A stretch of 64,000 bases of DNA from Coprenecus sp949297365 (GCA_963931055.1 OZ006987.1:310001-374000); one strand, 5' to 3'; shown: positions 17,510 to 26,526, counted from the first letter of the stretch. Notes: generated from the sequence alone by a model not told the origin. Translations and numbers: made by a program.

Positions 17510-18883
17510 ATGGTTGACTATATAAAATTGAAACAAGGGCTGGACATACCTGTCGAGGGTGTGCCTGAGACCCGTATCCTCAAAAGCATAGTTTCGGAGA
17601 CAGTGGCTGTGAAGCCAACCGATTTCAAAGGTCTTATCCCGAAGCTCGCAGTAAAGGATGGGGACGCCGTAAAGGCCGGCTCCGTCCTTTTCTTCGATAA
17701 GAAGAGACCTGAAATCAGATTCACCTCCCCGGTGAGCGGTACTGTCTGCGGAATTATCCGAGGTGAGAAGAGAAAACTTCTCGAAGTCAGAGTCAAGGCT
17801 GATCCGGAAACGGAATACGCCAAGTTCGATCTTCCCAAGCCTGAGGCCGTCACTGCCGAACAGGTCATCAGTCTCCTCCTCGAGAGCGGACTGTGGCCCT
17901 GCATCAAGCAGCGTCCTTACGGCATCATTCCCAATCCGGAGGTGCGTCCCAAGGCGCTTTACATTTCCGGATTCGACTCCGCCCCTCTGGCCGCGGACTA
18001 CGATTACATCCTGAAGGATGAGGTGGAGAACCTGCAGACAGCCATCAACGTACTGTCCAAGGTCACACCCAAGATACATTTCGGACTAAATGCCAAGACT
18101 CATGCGAGCACCCCGTTCCATAAGCTGAGCGGTGTGGAGTTCCATGTATTCGACGGACCGCACCCCGCCGGCAACGTCGGCGTGCAGATCAATCACATCT
18201 GCCCGATAAACAAGGGCGATGTGGTATGGACCGTCAATCTCCAGCTGCTGGCCATTATCGGCCGTTTCTTCTCCACCGGCAAGGTGGACATGCGCAAGAC
18301 CGTCGCAGTAGGAGGTCCCCGCGTAAGCACTCCCGGCTACGTGAAGTGCATCAGCGGCATGTGCATGAGCGGCATCGCCGACATGACCAACGACAATGTC
18401 GAGAAACTACAGAAAGGCTGTGAAGTGCGCTTCATCAGCGGCAACATACTCACCGGCACCAATGTCGGCAGCGACGGCTATCTGGGATTCTACGATGACT
18501 GCGTCTCGATGATCACGGAAGGCAACTACTATGAGACATTCGGGTGGGCCAAAATATTCAGGCCCAAGAAGTTCAGTTTCGCATCCACCTATTTCTCATG
18601 GCTTACTCCCAGGAAAAAGTATAAGGTGGACTCCAACCTCAACGGCGGTGTCAGGGCTTTCGTGATGACCAGCAAATACGCCAAGGTGTTCCCCATGAAC
18701 ATCTATCCCGTGTATCTGCTCAAATCCATCCTCGCCGAGGACATCGACAAGATGGAGCAGCTCGGCATCTACGAGGTGGTCGAGGAGGACTTCGCACTCT
18801 GCGAGTACATAGACCCTTCCAAGATAGACATCCAGGCTATCGTGTCCAAGGGTATTGACATCATGATTAAAGAAATGGCATAG
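17510..18883 (+). CDS. nqrA: Na+-translocating NADH:quinone reductase subunit A
   Basis: 457 residues beginning MVDYIKLKQGLDIPVEG, the conserved NqrA start. Peripheral cytoplasmic subunit of the six-subunit Na+-NQR, which oxidises NADH, reduces quinone and pumps Na+ out. Biotinyl-lipoyl-like N-terminal region (KPTDFKGLIPKLAVKDGD), then the Rnf/Nqr barrel region (ALYISGFDSAPLAADYDY, FHVFDGPHPAGNVGVQI) and the C-terminal part ending in EYIDPSKIDIQAIV. First gene of a tight six-gene operon, four bases before nqrB. Confidence 0.95.
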   Translation: MVDYIKLKQGLDIPVEGVPETRILKSIVSETVAVKPTDFKGLIPKLAVKDGDAVKAGSVLFFDKKRPEIRFTSPVSGTVCGIIRGEKRKLLEVRVKADPETEYAKFDLPKPEAVTAEQVISLLLESGLWPCIKQRPYGIIPNPEVRPKALYISGFDSAPLAADYDYILKDEVENLQTAINVLSKVTPKIHFGLNAKTHASTPFHKLSGVEFHVFDGPHPAGNVGVQINHICPINKGDVVWTVNLQLLAIIGRFFSTGKVDMRKTVAVGGPRVSTPGYVKCISGMCMSGIADMTNDNVEKLQKGCEVRFISGNILTGTNVGSDGYLGFYDDCVSMITEGNYYETFGWAKIFRPKKFSFASTYFSWLTPRKKYKVDSNLNGGVRAFVMTSKYAKVFPMNIYPVYLLKSILAEDIDKMEQLGIYEVVEEDFALCEYIDPSKIDIQAIVSKGIDIMIKEMA

Positions 18884-18887
18884 CAAT

Positions 18888-20006
18888 ATGGAAAAGAAAG
18901 AGAAAAAAGGTTCAATATTTGATTCCACCATCGAGGCTTTCCAGTCATTCCTGAGAGTGCCCAATACCGTCACCAGACGGGGCTCGCATGTCAGGGACTG
19001 CAACGACCTCAAGAGAGTCATGATCATCGTGGTGGTCGCACTGATCCCCACCCTCCTCTTCGGTATCTATAACATCGGCTACCAGCACAACCTCGCCGCA
19101 GGCACGGATATGGGCTTCTGGCAGATGGTATGGTACGGTTTCCTCAAGATACTTCCCCTCTACCTGGTATCCTACATCGTAGGTCTGGGCATAGAGTTCG
19201 CATCGGCCCAGATACGCGGTCATGAAGTCAACGAGGGCTACCTGGTCACAGGTATGATTATCCCGCTGATCGTTCCCATCAACATTCCCCTTTGGATCCT
19301 GGCCCTCGCAGTGGCTTTCGCAGTCATCCTCGGCAAGGAAGTATTCGGCGGCACCGGCATGAATATCTGGAACCCCGCGTTGATCGCCAGAGCATTCCTC
19401 TTCTTCGCCTACCCTTCCCACATGTCTGGTGACAAAGTCTGGGTGGCCGGCGTGGACGGATATTCCGGAGCGACTCCTCTTGCAGAGGCCGCCATCGGCA
19501 ATTTCCCCACAATGGCCAACGGCAGCGACAGCATACTGAACATGTTCATCGGCCTGATGCCCGGATGTCCCGGCGAGACCTCCACGATAGCCATACTCAT
19601 CGGTGCTGCGATACTGATTTTCACCGGTGTGGCAAGCTGGAAGATCATGCTGTCCACCGTTGTCGGCGGTCTTGCAATGGGTTATCTCTGCAACGCCATC
19701 GCGCCTGACCCCACTTCCTACCTGGCCATGCCCGCATGGGAGCACCTGATCATGGGAGGATTCGCCTTCGGAGCCGTATTCATGGCCACCGACCCCGTCA
19801 CCTCGGCTCAGACCGAGACCGGCAAATGGATCTACGGTTTCCTGATCGGAGCATTCACCATCATCCTCAGAGTGTTCAACCCCGGATATCCCGAGGGAAT
19901 GATGCTCTCGATCCTGCTTATGAACACATTTGCTCCGCTGATTGACTACTGCGTAGTGCAGAGGAACATCAAGAACCGTCTCAAAAGGGCACAAATCAAT
20001 CAATAA
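18888..20006 (+). CDS. nqrB: Na+-NQR subunit B
   Basis: 372 residues, integral membrane subunit with about ten helices. Carries covalently bound FMN on the Thr of SGATPLA (near residue 200) and also riboflavin in characterised complexes; with NqrD/E it forms the Na+ path. Conserved stretches include GTGMNIWNPALIARAFLFFAYP and HLIMGGFAFGAVFMATDPV. Slightly shorter than the Vibrio protein (about 410) mainly at the N-terminus. Follows nqrA by four bases. Confidence 0.94.
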   Translation: MEKKEKKGSIFDSTIEAFQSFLRVPNTVTRRGSHVRDCNDLKRVMIIVVVALIPTLLFGIYNIGYQHNLAAGTDMGFWQMVWYGFLKILPLYLVSYIVGLGIEFASAQIRGHEVNEGYLVTGMIIPLIVPINIPLWILALAVAFAVILGKEVFGGTGMNIWNPALIARAFLFFAYPSHMSGDKVWVAGVDGYSGATPLAEAAIGNFPTMANGSDSILNMFIGLMPGCPGETSTIAILIGAAILIFTGVASWKIMLSTVVGGLAMGYLCNAIAPDPTSYLAMPAWEHLIMGGFAFGAVFMATDPVTSAQTETGKWIYGFLIGAFTIILRVFNPGYPEGMMLSILLMNTFAPLIDYCVVQRNIKNRLKRAQINQ

Positions 20007-20017
20007 GATACAGCACT

Positions 20018-20839
20018 ATGAATACCAACAGTAACACATATACCGTCATCTACTCCATCATACTTGTGGTGGTAGTGGCAGCTGTCCTGGCTTTCGTGTC
20101 CGTATCCCTGAGCGACAGGCAGAACGCCAACGTGGCCACAGAGACCCGTCAGAGCATCCTGTACTCAGTCAATCTGGCTCAGAAAGCCGATCAGGCAAAG
20201 GACAAGAACAGCTACATCGAAGCAGAATACAACAAATACATCACCGACTCCTATCTCGTGAACGTCAAAGGCGACAAGGTTGAGGGCGAGGCTTTCCCGA
20301 TGGCTCTCGCATCCGGACTGAAGTCCCAGTACGACATCATGAAGCAGGCCAATCCCGATGTATCGAAGCTCACCCTGCCCGTATTCGTCTGCACTCTGGA
20401 CGACGGCAGCAGAGTCGAGATCTTCCCTATCTACGGAGCAGGTCTGTGGGGACCTATCTGGGGCTACATCTCCCTTAAGGACGACTACAACACCGTCTAC
20501 GGAGCCACATTCCTCCACAAGGGCGAGACTCCGGGTCTCGGTGCCGAGATAGCCACACCGCACTTTAGCAACCAGTTCGCCGGCAAGACTATCTTCGAGG
20601 GCGACAACATGGTATCCATCTCGGTAGTAAAGGGCGGAGTGCCTGAAGGCGACATGCACGGAGTGGACGCCATCTCCGGCGGCACCATCACCAGCCGCGC
20701 GCTGGAGAACGCCATCAGACAGTGGCTTGTGGATTATGAACCCTATTTCGAAAAACAACTGGCCGCCAAAGCACAGGCTCAGGCAGCCGTAGATTCAACA
20801 ACCAACACTGTGGACAATCATGAAGAAGGAAATCTATAA
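20018..20839 (+). CDS. nqrC: Na+-NQR subunit C (covalent FMN)
   Basis: 273 residues. One N-terminal helix (about 8-30) anchors a periplasmic FMN-binding domain. The flavin-attachment Thr lies in DAISGGTITSRAL, matching the SGxTxT pattern; FFMN-domain motifs GAGLWGPIWGYISL and HKGETPGLGAEI are present. A 20-nt overlap with nqrD suggests translational coupling. The C-terminal tail is Ala/Gln-rich beyond the usual end. Confidence 0.93.
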   Translation: MNTNSNTYTVIYSIILVVVVAAVLAFVSVSLSDRQNANVATETRQSILYSVNLAQKADQAKDKNSYIEAEYNKYITDSYLVNVKGDKVEGEAFPMALASGLKSQYDIMKQANPDVSKLTLPVFVCTLDDGSRVEIFPIYGAGLWGPIWGYISLKDDYNTVYGATFLHKGETPGLGAEIATPHFSNQFAGKTIFEGDNMVSISVVKGGVPEGDMHGVDAISGGTITSRALENAIRQWLVDYEPYFEKQLAAKAQAQAAVDSTTNTVDNHEEGNL

Positions 20840-21434
20840 AAACCCGTTTTTCAAGGCCAACCCGGTAACGGTCTTAGTCTTGGGTATCTGCTCTTCGCTG
20901 GCAGTTACCGTAAAGCTTGAGCCTGCCTGCGTGATGGCTCTCTCGGTTACCCTCGTAACCGGATTCTCAAGCTTGTTCGCATCACTTCTCAGAAATACGA
21001 TTCCCAACCGTATCCGTATCATCGTACAGCTGGTGCTCGTATCCCTGTTCGTGATTCTCATCGACCAGTTCCTCAAGGCCTTCGCCTACGAGGTCAGCAA
21101 GCAGCTCTCCGTATACGTCGGTCTTATCATCACCAACTGTATCGTCATGGGACGTATCGAGGCATTCGCCCTCGGCAACAAGCCCTGGCCCTCATTTGTG
21201 GACGGTATCGCCAACGGTCTCGGCTACGGTATGATACTCGTCGTGCTGGCCTTCTTCCGCGAGCTGCTCGGCTCCGGCTGCCTCTTCGGACATCAGATCA
21301 TCCCTGACAGCTGGTATGCAGCAGGATACATGAACAACGGCCTGATCATCATGCCTCCCATGGCACTGATTCTCGTCGGACTCATCATCTGGATACAGAG
21401 AAGCTACCAGAAAGAGCTCATTGAAGAAAAATAA
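20820..21434 (+). CDS. nqrD: Na+-NQR subunit D
   Basis: 204 residues, six-helix membrane subunit paralogous to NqrE; the pair forms an inverted-topology half-channel and holds an intramembrane [2Fe-2S] centre through conserved cysteines (GICSSL, ITNCIVMGRIEAFAL). Begins inside the end of nqrC. Second half GMILVVLAFFRELLGSG is typical. Confidence 0.94.
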   Translation: MKKEIYKNPFFKANPVTVLVLGICSSLAVTVKLEPACVMALSVTLVTGFSSLFASLLRNTIPNRIRIIVQLVLVSLFVILIDQFLKAFAYEVSKQLSVYVGLIITNCIVMGRIEAFALGNKPWPSFVDGIANGLGYGMILVVLAFFRELLGSGCLFGHQIIPDSWYAAGYMNNGLIIMPPMALILVGLIIWIQRSYQKELIEEK

Positions 21435-21449
21435 CAAAGACACATCGCT

Positions 21450-22064
21450 ATGGAATATTTAAATCTATTCGTCAAGTCGATTTTCATCGACAACATGGTT
21501 TTCGCATACTTCTTGGGGATGTGTTCGTTCCTGGCTGTATCGAAGAACGTCAAGACAGCCTTCGGTCTGGGTATCGCCGTGATCTTCGTGATCCTCGTGA
21601 CCCTGCCCATCAACTACCTCCTCAATAAGTTCTTCCTCACCCCCGGAGCCATGGACTGGATCAGCCCGGCATTCGCCAATCTGGACCTGAGCTTCCTGAG
21701 TTTCATCATCTTCATAGCCGTTATCGCGGCTGTGACCCAGCTCGTCGAGATGATTGTGGAGAAATTCTCTCCCTCACTCTATTCATCGCTCGGTATCTTC
21801 CTGCCCCTTATCGCCGTGAACTGCGCCGTGATGGGAGCGTCGCTCTTCATGCAGGAGAGGGATTTCGCCAACCTCGGCTACGCCACGGTATACGCCCTCG
21901 GTTCCGGCATCGGCTGGTTCCTGGCCATCGTGACCATCGCCGCCATCCGCGAGAAACTCGCCTATTCCAACGTGCCCAAGCCTCTCAAGGGTCTCGGTAT
22001 ATCATTCATCATCACCGGTCTCATGGGCCTGGCATTCATGAGCTTCATGGGTATTCAATTATAG
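21450..22064 (+). CDS. nqrE: Na+-NQR subunit E
   Basis: 204 residues, six-helix membrane subunit, partner of NqrD. Starts MEYLNLFVKSIFIDNMVFAY; conserved Cys-containing helices FLGMCSFLAVSK and AVNCAVMGASLFMQERD supply the intramembrane Fe-S ligands. Lies 15 nt after nqrD and 12 nt before nqrF. Confidence 0.94.
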   Translation: MEYLNLFVKSIFIDNMVFAYFLGMCSFLAVSKNVKTAFGLGIAVIFVILVTLPINYLLNKFFLTPGAMDWISPAFANLDLSFLSFIIFIAVIAAVTQLVEMIVEKFSPSLYSSLGIFLPLIAVNCAVMGASLFMQERDFANLGYATVYALGSGIGWFLAIVTIAAIREKLAYSNVPKPLKGLGISFIITGLMGLAFMSFMGIQL

Positions 22065-22076
22065 GAGGACACGACT

Positions 22077-23342
22077 ATGTCATTGACAACAATACTTATA
22101 CTTTCGATCGTCACATTCCTCATAGTGACACTCATCCTGGTCGCCCTTCTGCTGGTGGCCAAGGCCAAGCTGACCCCTCAGGGCAACGTCAAGATTGACA
22201 TCAACAACGGGGAGAGAGTCCTCGATGTCAATCCCGGCTCGTCCCTGCTGGCAACCCTCTCCAACGAGAAAATCTTCCTGCCCTCTGCCTGCGGAGGCGG
22301 CGGAAGCTGCGGTATGTGCAAATGCCAGGTGCTCTCCGGCGGCGGCAGCATCCTGCCCACCGAGGTGGGATTCTTCACCCGCAAGCAGCAGCAGAACAAC
22401 TGGAGGCTCGGATGCCAGGTAAAGGTGCGCGAGGACCTCAAGATCCTCGTTCCCCAGAGCATCCTCGGTATCAAGAAACTCGAGTGCGAGGTGGTAAGCA
22501 ACAAGAATGTGGCTACATTCATCAAGGAGTTCGTAGTGAAGCTCCCCGCAGGCGAGCACCTCAACTTCCGCTCCGGCGGCTACATCCAGATCGACATTCC
22601 CAAGTACGATATCGACTACAAGGATATGGACATCGAGGAGCCCTACAGGGCCGACTGGGAGAAGATGGGAGTGTTCAAGCTGCACGCCCACAACTCCGAG
22701 CCTACCTTCAAGGCCTACTCCATGGCCAACCACCCTGCAGAGGGCGACATCATCATGCTCAACGTCCGTATCGCCACCCCTCCTTTCGACAAGGCCAAGG
22801 GCGGCTTCATGAACGTGCCTCCCGGAATCAGCTCGTCCTACATCTTCTCCCGCAAGCCGGGCGACAAGGTGATCATCTCGGGCCCTTACGGAGAGTTCTT
22901 CATCCCGGACAACGCTCCTGCCGACCAGGAGTTCATCTTCATCGGCGGCGGTGCCGGTATGGCTCCCATGAGAAGCCACATCATGCACCTGTTCAAGACA
23001 GAGAAGACAGCCCGCAAGGTCAACTTCTTCTACGGTGCCCGCAGCCTGAAGGAGGCCTTCTACCTCGAGGACTTCCACGAGATAGAGCGCGAGTTCCCCA
23101 ACTTCAAGTTCCATCTGGCCCTCGACCGTCAGGATCCCGAGGCCGATGCAGCAGGAGTGGCTTACAAAGTAGGATTCGTACACAATGTCCTCTACGAGAC
23201 CTACCTCAAGAATCACGAGGCTCCCGAGGACTGCCTCTACCTGATGTGCGGACCTCCGATGATGACCCAGTCAGTCCTCAAGATGCTGGACAGCCTCGGA
23301 GTACCTCCCGAGAACATCCTCTTCGACAACTTCGGCTCATAG
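22077..23342 (+). CDS. nqrF: Na+-NQR subunit F (NADH dehydrogenase, FAD and 2Fe-2S)
   Basis: 421 residues, electron entry subunit. One N-terminal helix (about 4-25), a plant-type [2Fe-2S] domain with ACGGGGSCGMCKC and the fourth ligand in RLGCQVKV, an FAD-binding domain (AYSMANHP in place of RxYSMAN), and an NADH-binding domain (IGGGAGMAPMRSHI, FYGARSLKEAFY, YLMCGPPMM). Ends in NILFDNFGS as usual. Last gene of the operon, followed at once by a strong bidirectional hairpin. Confidence 0.95.
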   Translation: MSLTTILILSIVTFLIVTLILVALLLVAKAKLTPQGNVKIDINNGERVLDVNPGSSLLATLSNEKIFLPSACGGGGSCGMCKCQVLSGGGSILPTEVGFFTRKQQQNNWRLGCQVKVREDLKILVPQSILGIKKLECEVVSNKNVATFIKEFVVKLPAGEHLNFRSGGYIQIDIPKYDIDYKDMDIEEPYRADWEKMGVFKLHAHNSEPTFKAYSMANHPAEGDIIMLNVRIATPPFDKAKGGFMNVPPGISSSYIFSRKPGDKVIISGPYGEFFIPDNAPADQEFIFIGGGAGMAPMRSHIMHLFKTEKTARKVNFFYGARSLKEAFYLEDFHEIEREFPNFKFHLALDRQDPEADAAGVAYKVGFVHNVLYETYLKNHEAPEDCLYLMCGPPMMTQSVLKMLDSLGVPPENILFDNFGS

Positions 23343-23379
23343 TCCCGCTACGGACTCTAAAGCAGACAGTATACACACG

Positions 23380-23412
23380 AAACCCCGGACAGGACCTTCC
23401 CGCCCGGGGTTT
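23380..23412. terminator. Bidirectional terminator between nqrF and the YwqG-like gene
   Basis: AAACCCCGG-type stem (23380-23388) pairs with CCGGGGTTT (23404-23412) across a 15-nt loop, with T-rich sequence after it on the plus strand (TTTTCATT) and A-rich flank for the minus strand. Placed between convergent nqrF and the gene ending at 23429, it probably terminates both. Confidence 0.8.
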
Positions 23413-23428
23413 TCATTAATAATCATTT

Positions 23429-24052
23429 CTAATAAAAGAACAGATCGCCTTCGACGCGGTGCCATCTGCGGGCCTTGAGGTCGCCGGGTCTGACGAGGAT
23501 ATAGTACATGCCGCAGTCGTAGAAGCGCAGGCCCCAGCGGTCGTCCTCATCTATCTGCAACAGGGACAGGCAGCCCGGATGAGCCTGGCGGATCTCGTCC
23601 TGATACGGCTCGCCCAGCAGGATGTGACCGTCGCCGCGCGGAGATTCTGCCTTGGAGAAAAGCATTTCCTCTGCAGGCCGGAAGACACTCTCGTCCGTAC
23701 CCTCCCAGCACAGCTCATAAGGCCGCAGCCCGTCCTCCTGCTCTGTATAAAGCACCGCAGGCACATCGTGATAATCCAGCGGAGACTCATCATCCCCGAG
23801 AAAATAGTCTATCGGAGCGAAGAAATAGAGCATTCCCCGGTGAGGCAACAAGCCCTCCGGATCCAGCTCCGCAATATCCGGGCACCGTATCTGACACACG
23901 AACGTCAGAGGCTCGGAATAAGTGCCGCCGTCCTTATCCTCCACATCAATGCAGGGATAAGCCATCCCCTCCGGCAAGTCCGGTGCACCCCACCAGTGAC
24001 TCCGTCCCCTAAGGTCCCTGTCCGTCACCCTAGTATTAACCTGTATCGCCAT
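23429..24052 (-). CDS. YwqG/DUF1963-family protein (paralogue 1)
   Basis: 207 residues, soluble, no signal peptide. DUF1963/YwqG-like pattern: SHWWGAPDLPEGMAYPCID near the start (substrate-like entry of the family), LTFVCQIRCPDIAELD, GMLYFFAPIDYFLG, and a C-terminal PGCLSLLQIDEDDRWGLRF with the conserved D-D-x-x-W-G turn. The family has no settled biochemical role; members are often called cell-wall or SMI1/KNR4-associated and are found near polymorphic-toxin immunity sets. A near copy lies at 54294-54917 with about 30 differences over 207 residues by my count. Confidence 0.75.
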   Translation of the reverse strand: MAIQVNTRVTDRDLRGRSHWWGAPDLPEGMAYPCIDVEDKDGGTYSEPLTFVCQIRCPDIAELDPEGLLPHRGMLYFFAPIDYFLGDDESPLDYHDVPAVLYTEQEDGLRPYELCWEGTDESVFRPAEEMLFSKAESPRGDGHILLGEPYQDEIRQAHPGCLSLLQIDEDDRWGLRFYDCGMYYILVRPGDLKARRWHRVEGDLFFY

Positions 24053-24077
24053 AGCACTATTACTTTACTAATTTTCA

Positions 24078-24085
24078 CAAAACTA
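24078..24085 (-). promoter_or_regulatory. -7 element (TAGTTTTG) for YwqG-like paralogue 1
   Basis: TAGTTTTG on the minus strand, 25 nt before the ATG at 24052. The same octamer precedes the second paralogue at about the same distance (54937-54944), so the promoter was probably duplicated with the gene. Confidence 0.5.
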
Positions 24086-24237
24086 AACATTTTATCATAA
24101 ATTTTCCAGCATCTACGAATTAATGTGTATCTTTTTAGTTCATAAATTCGTATTAAAATGGAACTGCCGAAGGGGAACACGAGGGAAGATATTAAAAGTA
24201 GAGAAAAGCAGCCCGGAAGTATGAGTCAACAATTGCA

Positions 24238-24423
24238 GTGACGAGATTAGACGACATACTTTCAAAATCAACAAAAATCACTGAAGTATCTGTAAAAAAA
24301 GGAACAAAAAATCAAAAGCCTTTTGCGAAAATGGTAGTAATGCAATTGGATAATATAAAGATGACCGTTGGCCTTCAACGTTCTACAAATCAATACGTAC
24401 AATACTGCATCTCCATTATATAG
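24238..24423 (+). CDS. Small hypothetical reading frame (GTG start), possible gene remnant
   Basis: 61 codons from a GTG, lysine- and threonine-rich (KITEVSVKKGTKNQKPFAK), no family recognised. An ATG at 24221 is out of frame. The surrounding 24086-24544 stretch is AT-rich compared with both neighbours and shows no other gene. A hairpin follows at 24429-24446, which gives the frame some support as a transcribed unit. It may equally be the tail of a decayed gene. Confidence 0.3.
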   Translation: MTRLDDILSKSTKITEVSVKKGTKNQKPFAKMVVMQLDNIKMTVGLQRSTNQYVQYCISII

Positions 24424-24428
24424 AAAAA

Positions 24429-24446
24429 GCCATCCAGTAGGATGGC
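24429..24446 (+). terminator. Short hairpin after the small reading frame
   Basis: GCCATCC (24429-24435), loop AGTA, GGATGGC (24440-24446), starting five bases after the TAG of the small frame and preceded by AAAAA. Little T-richness follows. A second weak hairpin AAGGG/CCCTT lies near 24480-24500. Confidence 0.4.
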
Positions 24447-24544
24447 TAAATTACAGGAGCTCGAAACTGCATTGACAGAAAGGGTTGTCATCCCTTAGGC
24501 GAAATCTCCTTTGACATTGCAAATGTACAGTTTTTTCTCAACTT

Positions 24545-25426
24545 TCAAAATTTCCAGAGGATGAAGCTGGTGTTGTCGAAGATAACATCGGGATCAAAGA
24601 TACCGAACTCGGTCTTGCGACCGTCACGGTCCCGTGCGAAACCATAGGACTCCCCGCCTACGAGATAAATGGCAGCATCCACCTGCAAGTCTTCCAGGAC
24701 ATAAGAGAAACGGGGAAAGGTCTCCGGCTCCAGAGTCTCCACGATGAGGCATTCTCCGTTCTTGAGACAGAGAGCCCGGCGCAGACTGGAATATTTCCAG
24801 CGACTGGACTCCTTGACATATTTGCCGTCGACAATCAGGCCGTACTGACGGAAGAAATAACCACCCTTGTCGATTGCCTCCTGCAGTTCCGCAGGTTCTT
24901 TATCATAACCGATGGAGACCTGTCCGTCAATTATCGAGCACCAGCCCCATTTGGACTTACCGGTGGTTATCTGCCTGCCGTTCAGGACGAAATCCCCGAG
25001 AATCTGCATGTTATCCGCCCTGATATCGGCAGCCTGAGCGATAAACACGATAGACGAGTCCCCAAAATCAGGCACTCCTGTCATCAGGGACGGCTCTCCG
25101 CCGACCGGAGTGAAGATGCGCACCGGGACACCGGATACAGTCCGCTCCTCCACCTCTACATACGCCCGGGCGGACTGCACGCCGTCCTCCATTTCCTCCT
25201 GCTCGTAGAGCCCCCGCACCACCTCTTCCTGTCCGGCTTCCTCCTGCACGACCGGCCCGTCCTGCCTCCTCAACTGCAATACCGCAATGACTATCCCCGC
25301 TGCCACTGCCAGCGTGACGGCCGCAGGTTTCCACCATTTGCCCCTGGTATTTCCCCCGGACTGACTGCCTCCGATGACACGGATCTCATCGTCCCGTATT
25401 TCAGGTATATCCTTGTTCCTTTTCAT
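24545..25426 (-). CDS. Membrane-anchored protein with phosphodiester glycosidase (NAGPA/DUF2233)-like domain
   Basis: 293 residues. Short acidic/basic cytoplasmic lead, one membrane helix (about 33-50, AAVTLAVAAGIVIAVLQL), then an extracytoplasmic domain. Its order of motifs fits the phosphodiester glycosidase family: an early NG-type turn (GDFVLNGRQI), a KSKWGWCSIIDGQVSIG strand pair, RRALCLKNGECLIVET, and near the end AAIYLVGGESYG in the position of the family's DGGxS loop. The missing Asp in that loop makes enzymatic activity uncertain. It starts in a TAATG overlap with the LytTR gene, so the two are translationally coupled and probably functionally linked. Confidence 0.55.
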   Translation of the reverse strand: MKRNKDIPEIRDDEIRVIGGSQSGGNTRGKWWKPAAVTLAVAAGIVIAVLQLRRQDGPVVQEEAGQEEVVRGLYEQEEMEDGVQSARAYVEVEERTVSGVPVRIFTPVGGEPSLMTGVPDFGDSSIVFIAQAADIRADNMQILGDFVLNGRQITTGKSKWGWCSIIDGQVSIGYDKEPAELQEAIDKGGYFFRQYGLIVDGKYVKESSRWKYSSLRRALCLKNGECLIVETLEPETFPRFSYVLEDLQVDAAIYLVGGESYGFARDRDGRKTEFGIFDPDVIFDNTSFILWKF

Positions 25427-25785
25427 TATTCCTCCTTTTCCACCAGCTCCTTAAGCTGACGCAGCGCATCCTTGGATGCCGTAACCCGGTGACTGACAGT
25501 CCTGGCATCGGAGAGGACGAGCTGCTGCCTCGGGATATTGATGTAGTAAATATAGTTTCGATTGATTATCAAGCTCTTGCCTATGCGGATAAACACATTG
25601 CCATCCGTTCCTAACTGCTTGGCAATAAGTGCTTCAAGCTGACCGAGCTGCACCGTCAGGATACGGTTGAGCCCGTCCGCCTGGATAAGCGTAGAGTAAT
25701 TGCCGTCCGAACAGATATACACCACACTCTCCGGAGCAATCCGCACTAAATCGACTGTAGTAGATATGACGATATACTTTCCCAT
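25426..25785 (-). CDS. Stand-alone LytTR DNA-binding regulator
   Basis: 119 residues with the start taken at MGKYIVISTTVDLVRI (25785), because a -7 box lies just upstream and the extra codons before it in the open frame read as untranslated leader. The whole protein is a LytTR domain: VVYICSDGNYSTLIQADG, LGTDGNVFIRIGKSLIINRNY, then the final strand VLSDARTVSHRVTASKDAL. There is no receiver domain, so signal input must come from elsewhere; in similar gene pairs the membrane protein encoded next is the suspected sensor or inhibitor. Overlaps the downstream gene by one base (TAATG). Confidence 0.82.
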   Translation of the reverse strand: MGKYIVISTTVDLVRIAPESVVYICSDGNYSTLIQADGLNRILTVQLGQLEALIAKQLGTDGNVFIRIGKSLIINRNYIYYINIPRQQLVLSDARTVSHRVTASKDALRQLKELVEKEE

Positions 25786-25802
25786 AGCCTGCGCCTGCAG
25801 TA

Positions 25803-25810
25803 CAAATATA
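25803..25810 (-). promoter_or_regulatory. -7 element (TATATTTG) for the LytTR pair
   Basis: TATATTTG on the minus strand, 17 nt before the ATG at 25785. It fixes the start of the LytTR gene downstream of the ATG at 25905. Confidence 0.55.
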
Positions 25811-25922
25811 GCAAAATATGCCGTTTGCTGCCATTGACGTTTTTGGCCATTGTATGAAATATCGTCCTGACTGTACGAAATCTCCCTGGCCCCACATCTT
25901 GACACAGTGCAGCATTTTCTTG

Positions 25923-25953
25923 TTTGTCAATCAATTACAGCAACCTATCTTCG
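25923..25953 (+). promoter_or_regulatory. Bacteroidetes-type promoter for the secreted protein at 25987
   Basis: TTTG (25923-25926), 19-nt spacer, then TATCTTCG (25946-25953), one base off the -7 consensus. It overlaps the in-frame ATG at 25924, which supports the later start at 25987. Confidence 0.5.
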
Positions 25954-25986
25954 CTATCACAAAACAAAATTCAAAACAGCACTGAT

Positions 25987-26526
25987 ATGAGACACACTGT
26001 TATTACCGCACTTTTCTCCGTCCTGCTTCTCCTATGCGGCACCACCGGTCACCGCTGCTACGGGCAGGACAGCACCCTGACCGACCAGGACTCCCTGGCC
26101 TACTCCAGAATGAAGACTCCCGGCGAAATACGATACGCCGTCGAAAAGGACTGGACGCAGGACGACTGGAAGGACAACGAATACTACCGCTGTATCCGAA
26201 GCACCATCGACGCCTATCTGGAATGCGGCCTTGACCAGCCTGGCACCGCTGCCGAGGAATTCGCTCCGTACCGGGATATCCTCCCGGGCAAATTCGCCAT
26301 ATGCTATGCGGAGCATTTTATGTACGGCGGCCTGTACATCTCATTCGTATTCGTCGACGAGCCGGGCAAAATCTTCACCACATGGGTCTACAGCTACACC
26401 GACCCCAAAACCGAGACCATCTCCGGCTACGAGATGCGCGGCCTGGATGTCACGGACGACTCCCCGTTCAAAAATAAAAAGGAACTCCGCGACATCATCC
26501 GCAAGAGCAACGCCATCCTCTTCTGA
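25987..26526 (+). CDS. Secreted protein of unknown function
   Basis: 179 residues beginning MRHTVITALFSVLLLLCGTTG, a signal peptide probably cleaved before QDSTLTDQDS. The mature protein is acidic and mixed alpha/beta, with WTQDDWKDNEYYRCIRSTID and GLYISFVFVDEPGKIFTTWVY. I do not recognise the family. It is followed after 26 nt by the gene at 26553, possibly in the same transcript, and is divergent from the LytTR pair. Confidence 0.55.
   Translation: MRHTVITALFSVLLLLCGTTGHRCYGQDSTLTDQDSLAYSRMKTPGEIRYAVEKDWTQDDWKDNEYYRCIRSTIDAYLECGLDQPGTAAEEFAPYRDILPGKFAICYAEHFMYGGLYISFVFVDEPGKIFTTWVYSYTDPKTETISGYEMRGLDVTDDSPFKNKKELRDIIRKSNAILF

Noticed and set aside
18945..20003. 352-codon minus-strand frame opposite nqrB
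   Set aside because: His/Gly/Asp-rich composition and exact overlap with nqrB show it to be an antisense shadow.
22080..23216. 378-codon minus-strand frame opposite nqrF
   Set aside because: Low-complexity Val/Leu/Glu composition typical of a shadow frame; nqrF motifs are intact on the other strand.
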